A stretch of DNA of 33,800 nucleotides from Candidatus Omnitrophota bacterium (GTDB lineage Bacteria; Omnitrophota; Gorgyraeia; Gorgyraeales; Gorgyraeaceae): NCBI GenBank assembly GCA_018902915.1, contig JAHIPS010000113.1, positions 1-33,800 of the forward strand. Direction: 5' to 3'. Each line of letters begins with the position of its first letter. The first letter of the stretch is position 1. The notes beneath the pieces were generated by a model. It worked only from the letters and a program-made list of their open reading frames with translations, did no database searches and was not told the DNA's origin. Below, in pieces: positions 13,701 to 19,880 of the stretch. A program made the position numbers and the translations under genes.

Positions 13701-14628
13701 TTTCTATAACGTCCTGTGCGCTGAGGTCTTTCATGCACTCGTGGTTGAACCTGCAGCGCGGTTTTTTGCACGGCGCGCATTTAAGGTCCTTTCGTATAAC
13801 CACGTCGTCCTTACCTGTAGGGCCGTACTCCCCTGGATCTGTTGGCCCGAATATTGCCGCTACCCTCACGCCGAGGTCACAGGCAATATGCAGCGCCGCA
13901 GAGTCGCATGTCAAAAGCAGCTTCATGCGCTCTATCAATGCAAAAAGCTGATTTAGATCTGTTTCTCCTGTCAGGTCGATCAGGTTTTCGCTCGCTATAG
14001 CATCTGTTATTTTTTTAGAACTATTTTTCTGGGCGCTGTCGCCTATTAAGACAATCTTGAAATCCCCATGGTTTAAAAGAGTCTTTATGACATCTATAAA
14101 CCCGTCTGTCCGCCACTGCTTTAAAAGACTGCGGCATGACGGGCTCACGCCTATAACCATATCCCCCTCTTTTACACCCTTTGCCTCGAGAAGCCCGGCC
14201 ACGCTTTTCCTGTCTTCCTCATCAATAAAAATATTCTGCCTGAGTCTACATTCGATTCCCAGCTCCTTTAATTTATTTAAATGCACTGATCTTTTGTGTA
14301 TGGCCCTGGTTTTATTTATTGAAAATAATTTTGACCTTTTTTTAGCGCCGATCAGGATCGGTATCAGGCTCGTCCTCATATCCACTGCCAGGTCATACAT
14401 CTGGGCCCTTAATATTCTGATAAAATCCATCTTTGTCTTTAAACCAGTTTGCTTGTCATACACAAAAACCCTGTTAACTCCCGGGTCTTTTTCAAAAATC
14501 TCTTTTGGCCGCGGTCCTACTACCACATCTATTTTCGCGCCGGGAAAATTGTCCTTTAGCGCGGATAAAACCGGCAATGCCAGGATTGCGTCGCCTATAT
14601 TGCTAAGTGTTATAAAAAGGATCTTCAC
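13672..14628 (-). CDS. Glycosyltransferase family 9 (heptosyltransferase family)
   Basis: This GT9 enzyme has 318 residues. It starts MKILFITLSNIGDAILALPVL and has VIGVSPSCRSLLKQW, LIDLTGETDLNQLFALIERM and LTCDSAALHIACDLGVRVAAIFGPTDPGEYGP. The cysteine tail CAPCKKPRCRFNHECM matches its neighbours. I chose the GTG at 14628 because GGAGG lies seven bases upstream and the GTG overlaps the preceding stop by four bases (GTGA). The ORF-track start at 14673 adds an unlikely Gly-rich leader. The final residues come from the palindrome at 13652-13695. The sugar specificity is unknown. Confidence 0.9.
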   Translation of the reverse strand: MKILFITLSNIGDAILALPVLSALKDNFPGAKIDVVVGPRPKEIFEKDPGVNRVFVYDKQTGLKTKMDFIRILRAQMYDLAVDMRTSLIPILIGAKKRSKLFSINKTRAIHKRSVHLNKLKELGIECRLRQNIFIDEEDRKSVAGLLEAKGVKEGDMVIGVSPSCRSLLKQWRTDGFIDVIKTLLNHGDFKIVLIGDSAQKNSSKKITDAIASENLIDLTGETDLNQLFALIERMKLLLTCDSAALHIACDLGVRVAAIFGPTDPGEYGPTGKDDVVIRKDLKCAPCKKPRCRFNHECMKDLSAQDVIEKLIHTVGHV

Positions 14629-15623
14629 GCCAGCGCCTCCATCACCTCTTCCACAGTTACCACGCTCATGCATTTATTGTCTTTGCACGAAAGTTTGTAG
14701 CAGGGGATCTCACAGCCGACGTTTTTCTCCAGGACTTTGTACGTACCACTGCCATAAGGTCCTGTTATGCGCGAAGATGTCGGACCAAATAACGCGATAA
14801 CAGGGGCTCCCACGCCCACTGCAATATGCATGGGCCCGGAATCGCTGGAGATAACCTTTTTCGCCTTTTGAAAAACAGCGCCCAGTGTCTTCAGGCTCGT
14901 CTTGCCGCACAATAAAAAAGGTTTGTTCTTCATCATCCCTGAGATATTCCTGCACAGCTCGATATCTTTTTTCGCGCCGGTCAAAACAACCTTCGCGTTA
15001 AACCTATTAACGATCTCGTCTCCTAATCTTGCAAAATTCCCGGCAGGCCAGCGTTTTAAATCCCAGTTTCCTCCCGGGTTTAATGCTATAAAATCCTCTT
15101 TGTCCTTAAGGCCTGCCTCTTTTAATATTTTAGACGCCTTGGTTACATCGCTTTCAGAGACAAAAAACTCATAGTTTACGCTTTTTGGCTCCAGGCCAAC
15201 GCCCCTGGCAAGACCTATAAAATATTCCACCCTGTGTAGATCTTTTTTTGGCGCAAGAATCTTTTTTGTCAGCAAAAATCCTGACTTCCTGTTATTATAG
15301 CCTATTCGCTCTGGTATCTTTGAAAGAAAAAGAAGCATTGTCCGACTCAGGGATTTACGCAATATAAACGCTGTGTCGAATTTTTTTGCCTTTAGCTCTG
15401 AGACAAGCAAAAGCCTTCCCATAAGATGGCTGTGGCGCCCCTTCGCATCATATGTGATGATCTCGTCTATGTAAGGGTTGCCTTCCAGGACCTCCTCGCA
15501 CCTCGAGTGCGTTAGTATGGCCACGTACGAATCAGGGGCATTCTCTTTAATTGCCCTTATAAAAGGAGTAGCAAAAATCGTATCGCCAAGCCAGTTTACA
15601 TTAACAATAAGTATCCGTTTCAT
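14625..15623 (-). CDS. Glycosyltransferase family 9 (heptosyltransferase family)
   Basis: This GT9 enzyme has 332 residues, with KRILIVNVNWLGDTIFATPFIRAI, FIALNPGGNWDLKRWP, FLLCGKTSLKTLGAVFQKA and SSDSGPMHIAVGVGAPVIALFGPTS. The combination NWLGD and NPGGNWDLKRWP is close to WaaF-type heptosyltransferase II, but I do not assign it firmly. The cysteine tail is CEIPCYKLSCKDNKCM, then VVTVEEV. The ATG at 15623 shares one base with the stop of the deacetylase gene (TGATG), which favours it over the start at 15653. GAGG lies just upstream. Confidence 0.92.
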   Translation of the reverse strand: MKRILIVNVNWLGDTIFATPFIRAIKENAPDSYVAILTHSRCEEVLEGNPYIDEIITYDAKGRHSHLMGRLLLVSELKAKKFDTAFILRKSLSRTMLLFLSKIPERIGYNNRKSGFLLTKKILAPKKDLHRVEYFIGLARGVGLEPKSVNYEFFVSESDVTKASKILKEAGLKDKEDFIALNPGGNWDLKRWPAGNFARLGDEIVNRFNAKVVLTGAKKDIELCRNISGMMKNKPFLLCGKTSLKTLGAVFQKAKKVISSDSGPMHIAVGVGAPVIALFGPTSSRITGPYGSGTYKVLEKNVGCEIPCYKLSCKDNKCMSVVTVEEVMEALA

Positions 15624-16399
15624 CAATCCTCGTCCCTGTGTTCCTTTATCCACGTGTAAAATCCGGATGTCTCGATCCAGAAAACAAACAAGCTGTCCGA
15701 TGTCAGAGAAATACGGAGGCGTTTCATTGCAAAAAGATCGTGCTTTGGGTAGCCCCTGCCAGGATTCGTGGCTACCGCGATCGCGTAGCCTGCTTTTTCG
15801 ACCTTATTCCTTACGTAATCATTAAAGCCGCCTGTCGGGTAGCTAAATGAGAAAATCTTTTTTCTAATATGGCTCTCGATCGCGCGCTTTGAATCTGAGA
15901 TCTCTATTTCCAATTTCTGCTCTGCCAGATCAGGCAGATACGCGTGCGTCATCGCGTGACTTCCGATAGAGATCACGCTGCTCTCAGACATCTCGATCAC
16001 CTGGTCCCATGTGAGATATCCGTCCCTTCCAATAAGCGCAGGTACTATAAAAATCGTTGCCGGAAGGCCAAACTCTTTTAAAACAGGATAGGCACAGGTG
16101 TAATTATTTTCATAGCCATCATCAAATGTAATAGCAATGGTCCTGGCCGGGATCCTGTTATTTTTTATTAGATCCGGTATCTCCTCGAGTTTCACGACAT
16201 TATAATCGCGTTCCTTTAAAAACCGCATCTGTCTTTCAAAGCTCCCGGGAGAAACGCTGAGCCTGGATATAGACGCCTTATCATCGATCCTGTGATACAT
16301 GATAATAGGCACGACATATTGACTGCGCGCCCATAAAAATCCAACGATCACAAGACTAACCGCAACTATTGATATTAAAAGACGTTTATTTTTTCTCAT
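15623..16399 (-). CDS. Membrane-anchored polysaccharide deacetylase (NodB domain)
   Basis: This protein has about 258 residues. An N-terminal membrane segment (LLISIVAVSLVIVGFLWA) anchors it with the catalytic domain outside the cytoplasm. The NodB domain has VPIIMYHRI, ITFDDGYENN (catalytic and metal Asp), IGSHAMTHAYL (metal His pair) and FSYPTGGFND. It belongs to carbohydrate esterase family 4, which removes N-acetyl or similar groups from glycans, and in this place it could modify the core or a surface polymer. The ATG at 16399 has AGGA nine bases upstream; 16408 is less likely because the AGGA would abut it. It overlaps the GT4 gene at its start and a GT9 gene at its end. Confidence 0.9.
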   Translation of the reverse strand: MRKNKRLLISIVAVSLVIVGFLWARSQYVVPIIMYHRIDDKASISRLSVSPGSFERQMRFLKERDYNVVKLEEIPDLIKNNRIPARTIAITFDDGYENNYTCAYPVLKEFGLPATIFIVPALIGRDGYLTWDQVIEMSESSVISIGSHAMTHAYLPDLAEQKLEIEISDSKRAIESHIRKKIFSFSYPTGGFNDYVRNKVEKAGYAIAVATNPGRGYPKHDLFAMKRLRISLTSDSLFVFWIETSGFYTWIKEHRDED

Positions 16400-17498
16400 T
16401 TGTAACATTCCTGTAAACTGCCTCTACCTTATCCGCCATGCCATTGATGGAAAATTTCTGTATAACCGCTTCCCTCGCGGCCTGCGCCATTTTCTGGTAA
16501 AGTTCCCTGTCCTTTAAAAGCCTGATTGTCGGCTCGACCAAAAGCTCGTGCCTGGACGGCTCCACCAAAAATCCGTTCACGCCGTCCTTTACAATACTCG
16601 AAACCCCTCCGACATTTGTGGCAACGACCGGCTTTCCAGCAGCCATTGCCTCTAAAACCGCTATGCCAAGTCCTTCCTTTCTCTCAGGCGTGAACATGAA
16701 AACATCCATGACTGATAATATGTTCGCAGTATTGATCTGGGATTTTACAAATATCACATTATCCGCCAGGCCCAGACGCTGCGTCAGGTCCACGGCCTTT
16801 GAGCGCTCTTTCCCGTCTCCGACAAACACGAGTTGGACATTTGGTTTTTGTTTAAGGATCTCGTAAAGCGCGCGTAAAAGCACGTCATGGCCCTTGTCAG
16901 GCGTGAACCTCGCCACTGTGCCTATGACAGAATGGTCTTTCCTGATGCCGAATTTGTCCCTTAAGTCATCCTTTTCGCCTTCTTTAAAATCCCTGATATA
17001 CTTTTTTGCATTTATGCCATTGTATATTAACGAGATCCTGTCCCTGGATACATGAAAATCATTTACGAGGTGCTCATGCACCGCCTCGCTGACCGCTATC
17101 ACGCGATCGCCCCAGGCAGGCAAAAGCGTCCTCCCGACATTCTTTCTAAAAAATCCATGGCATGTCGTGACAAATCCCGCCCTGGATAGTTTTGACGCGA
17201 AAAATCCTATAACCTGCGTCACGCGCGTCTGCGCATGTATCACGTCTATGCCCATTTTTTTGACAATTCCTCTGACTTCAAAAATCTCGGCAAAGACCTT
17301 TGGGCTCAGTTCAGACTTTGTGAGCACGTCAAGCTTTATATGCGAGATACCTGCTGTCGCGAGTTCAGGCCCGAGCACGCCGCCGCTCGACGCCACGATC
17401 ACGTCTTCGCCCTTTGCCTTTAGCGCCTTTGCAAGGCTCACCGTATACGTCCCGATACCGCCGATGTTGAGATGAGTTGTTAAAAGTAATATCTTCAT
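16386..17498 (-). CDS. Glycosyltransferase family 4
   Basis: This retaining GT-B glycosyltransferase has 370 residues. It starts MKILLLTTHLNIGGIGTYTVSLAKAL, followed by IDVIHAQTRVTQVIG and TTCHGFF. The Rossmann donor domain has VARFTPDKGHDVLLRAL, VFVGDGKE and TPERKEGLGIAVLEAMAAGKPVVATNVGG, with the EX7E-type glutamates. The start at 17498 is preferred because the first codons of the ORF-track version (MFRVLF) come from the heptanucleotide array at 17505-17630. It sits between the GT4-GT9 fusion and the deacetylase. Its sugar and acceptor are unknown. Confidence 0.92.
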   Translation of the reverse strand: MKILLLTTHLNIGGIGTYTVSLAKALKAKGEDVIVASSGGVLGPELATAGISHIKLDVLTKSELSPKVFAEIFEVRGIVKKMGIDVIHAQTRVTQVIGFFASKLSRAGFVTTCHGFFRKNVGRTLLPAWGDRVIAVSEAVHEHLVNDFHVSRDRISLIYNGINAKKYIRDFKEGEKDDLRDKFGIRKDHSVIGTVARFTPDKGHDVLLRALYEILKQKPNVQLVFVGDGKERSKAVDLTQRLGLADNVIFVKSQINTANILSVMDVFMFTPERKEGLGIAVLEAMAAGKPVVATNVGGVSSIVKDGVNGFLVEPSRHELLVEPTIRLLKDRELYQKMAQAAREAVIQKFSINGMADKVEAVYRNVTNEKK

Positions 17499-17504
17499 AA
17501 ATAA

Positions 17505-17630
17505 AACTCTAAACACTAAACTCTAAATCCTAAACAAACTCAAAACTCAAAATCCAAATTTCCAAAACCGCAATTTTTGTGTTTGGGATTTAGGATTTGT
17601 TTAGAGTTTAGGATTTCGGATTTAGTGTTT
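17505..17630. repeat. Degenerate seven-base tandem array arranged as an inverted repeat
   Basis: The left half reads as heptads AACTCTA, AACACTA, AACTCTA, AATCCTA. The right half is the inverted counterpart, with TTTAGGA, TTTAGAG and TTTAGTG units, separated by a short centre near 17560-17578. It fills the gap between the GT4-GT9 fusion and the GT4 gene and reaches the stop codon of the former. No ORF or promoter is evident in it. Confidence 0.75.
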
Positions 17631-19782
17631 ATAACTTTAATCTCTCCATCACCAGTTTATACACCTCATCCACCGTAATCTTTTCCATACACACGATGTT
17701 TTTGCACCTGGCCCTGTAGCAGGGGCCACAGTCCACTTTTTTCTGCAAGACAACGCCCTTTTCAGTAGGTTCAAAATGTCTTCTCGCGTCAGTCGGGCCG
17801 AATAGCGCGATAAAATCCGTGTTCATGGCTGACGCTATATGCATGGGCGCGCTGTCGCTCGTGACAAACACCCTGCATTTTTTTATCAATGCCGCGAGCT
17901 GCGTCACGGTCGTCTTCCCGGCCGCGTTCACGATCTTGGCGCGGGTGGAGCCTGTAAACTTTTTTACAATATCCGACTCTTCCTTTGAGCCGGTAACAAC
18001 AACCCTTACGTCTTTTGCAGTCAGCATATCTGAGAGCTTTGCAAAATTCTCTAAAGGCCACCTCTTTGTATTCCAGCTGCCGCCGATATTGATACCAACA
18101 AGTAATTGGTTCTCCCTCATCCACTGGTTCTTCAAAAAATCATCCACGTATGAAAAATCCTCTTTGCCTGGCCAGAGCTCCATGCGCTTGGAAGCGCCAA
18201 TGGTATTTATGCCCGCCTTCTTGAGCACCCTGAATTGCTCCTCGACAGGACCCGCGCCGATCTTTAAAGGCTTCAATCTATTGTTGAGCAAAAACCCGAA
18301 TTTATTATTGCTATAGCCATAGCGCTTCCTGACCGCTCCCAGCCACGCGATAATATGACTGGCCCTCGAATTCTGAAAATCCAGAGACATATCAAATGCC
18401 TTGCGCTTTACCACGCCAGCCACTTTTAAGAGTCCCCTGAGGCCAGCGTCATTTCCTTTTCTGTCATAAAAAATAAGCTCGTCTATATACGGGCATCTTT
18501 TCAATACATGCCTGGATTCGACTCCCGCGAGCACGCTTATAAACGCGTCGGGAAAATTATTCCTGATCTCCCTGATGCTCGGGACAGCGAGTATCACATC
18601 ACCTATCGCCCCTATTTTTATCACAAGGATCCTTTTCTTTTTGCACGCCTCCTCGTATACCTTTATAGTATTCTCGGCCATGCGCGTCAGGCTGTATTCT
18701 CTCTCTACTTTTTTCCTTGCCGCGGCCGCAAGCGTTTTGGCGAGCGGCCTGTCCTTTAAGAGTTTTATTATAGAATCCACCATTTCCATTATGTCGCCTG
18801 GCTTCACGAGCATACCGGTCTTATTGTTCTCTATGATATCCACTGCCCCGCCTATGCGGCCGCTTATAACAGGAACGCCCGCTGCCCCTGCCTCGATAAT
18901 GACGCGGCCGAATGCCTCCTGGCCAACAGACGGCAGGACCAGAAGATCCAGGCTTGACATCACCTCAGGTATGTCGTGCCGCGAACCTAAAAACTCCACG
19001 AATTCTTCTATGTTAAGCTTGCGGATCAATGTCTTTAGATTTTCCTTGTACTCGGGTTTACTCTTTGGCGCGTCGCCGACGATCAGCACCTTTACCCCGT
19101 TCGAAAGACCTCTGCTTTTAGGATCACCGTCTTTTCGAACGGGGTTTACCTTTGGGAATATCCTGACTACCCTCGCGATGGCCTGCAAGAAAAAGGCATG
19201 CCCTTTTATGGGTGTGATCCTTCCGACAACGCCGATTCTGTATTCTGTTTTTTGGCGCGTCTCGTCTATCGGATTAAATTTAAATCTTTCAAGGTCAACG
19301 CCCCTCGGGATAAACCGTATCCTGTCGCGCGGCACGGCAAAATCCTCTATCATGTGACGGCCTATGACGCTGGAGGAGACTATCACAAACCTGCCCCATG
19401 CCATGACGCGGCTTAAAGCATGCGTCGAGTAATAGCCGTGCGCGGTCGTGATAAAACTCGCGTCTGTTCGGCGGGTCGCGAAAAACGCGATAATGGCTGG
19501 CACGCGCGAGCGGGCGTGCACGATGTCGACGCGCCCGTCCTTTATAATGCGCTCGAGCCTCCCGACCATTTTCAACGCTGTAAAAAAAGACTTTTTATAC
19601 ACGGGGAGTTTTATGTGTCTTACGTCTATATCCGCGAGCTCCTTGACCATCTTGCCGCCACCAGACACAACAGTAACCTTGTGGCCCCGCTTCACCAGCT
19701 CCCTGGCCAGGTCAATCGTGCCTGTTTCCACACCGCCCACTTCCAGCATTGGAAGAATCTGTAATATATGCATAAGCTTCAT
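17629..19782 (-). CDS. GT4-GT9 fusion glycosyltransferase
   Basis: This protein of about 717 residues joins two glycosyltransferases. Numbering follows the ORF track. The first half (to about 385) is GT4: HILQILPMLEVGGVETG, VDIVHARSRVPAIIAFF, TTAHGYY, GVVGRITPIKGHAFFLQAI and LPSVGQEAFGRVIIEAGAAGVPV. The second half (from about 386) is GT9: KKRILVIKIGAIGDVILAVPS, INIGGSWNTKRWP, TSDSAPMHIASAMNTDFIALFGPTD and the cysteine tail CGPCYRARCKNIVCM. The GT4 half carries a 19-residue insert (NPVRK...SNGVK, 216-234) encoded by a palindromic element. The start is uncertain: the ORF-track TTG lies in a repeat, so I use the ATG at 19782, and 19773 is possible. It could add two consecutive core sugars. Confidence 0.9.
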   Translation of the reverse strand: MKLMHILQILPMLEVGGVETGTIDLARELVKRGHKVTVVSGGGKMVKELADIDVRHIKLPVYKKSFFTALKMVGRLERIIKDGRVDIVHARSRVPAIIAFFATRRTDASFITTAHGYYSTHALSRVMAWGRFVIVSSSVIGRHMIEDFAVPRDRIRFIPRGVDLERFKFNPIDETRQKTEYRIGVVGRITPIKGHAFFLQAIARVVRIFPKVNPVRKDGDPKSRGLSNGVKVLIVGDAPKSKPEYKENLKTLIRKLNIEEFVEFLGSRHDIPEVMSSLDLLVLPSVGQEAFGRVIIEAGAAGVPVISGRIGGAVDIIENNKTGMLVKPGDIMEMVDSIIKLLKDRPLAKTLAAAARKKVEREYSLTRMAENTIKVYEEACKKKRILVIKIGAIGDVILAVPSIREIRNNFPDAFISVLAGVESRHVLKRCPYIDELIFYDRKGNDAGLRGLLKVAGVVKRKAFDMSLDFQNSRASHIIAWLGAVRKRYGYSNNKFGFLLNNRLKPLKIGAGPVEEQFRVLKKAGINTIGASKRMELWPGKEDFSYVDDFLKNQWMRENQLLVGINIGGSWNTKRWPLENFAKLSDMLTAKDVRVVVTGSKEESDIVKKFTGSTRAKIVNAAGKTTVTQLAALIKKCRVFVTSDSAPMHIASAMNTDFIALFGPTDARRHFEPTEKGVVLQKKVDCGPCYRARCKNIVCMEKITVDEVYKLVMERLKL
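19094..19145. repeat. Intragenic palindromic element encoding NPVRK...SNGVK
   Basis: The arms ACCCCGTTCGAAAGA and TCTTTTCGAACGGGGT pair across a 21-base centre. It lies in frame in the GT4 half of the fusion gene, between the beta strand ending RIFPKV and the strand VLIVGD, where GT4 proteins normally have a short loop. It shares ACCCCGTTC with the elements at 11587-11781. Confidence 0.85.
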
Positions 19783-19783
19783 A

Positions 19784-19850
19784 CTGTTCAAGGCTTAGCC
19801 TTGAACAGCAGCCTTGAACAGCAAAACTTGTTCAAGGCTAAGCCTTGAAC
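19784..19850. repeat. Two GTTCAAGGCTWAGCCTTGAAC palindromes
   Basis: The first (19784-19808) and second (19830-19850) copies are perfect or near-perfect palindromes separated by a partial copy (GCCTTGAACAGC). They fill the 19783-19880 gap between the LpxL-Elm1 and GT4-GT9 genes. The same core is found in kdsA and upstream of waaA. Confidence 0.85.
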
Positions 19851-19880
19851 AGCAAAGCCTTTAACAGCATCAGACAGTGT

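Noticed and set aside
14057-14800. Plus-strand ORF of 247 residues
   Set aside because: It is a shadow of two GT9 genes on the other strand, and its sequence resembles no family.
17505-17630. CRISPR-like array
   Set aside because: The units are seven bases, degenerate and contiguous, with no spacers, and the two halves are inverted.
18575-19357. Plus-strand ORF of 260 residues
   Set aside because: It is antisense to the GT4-GT9 fusion, with low-complexity Ser/Ile-rich sequence and no recognisable domain.
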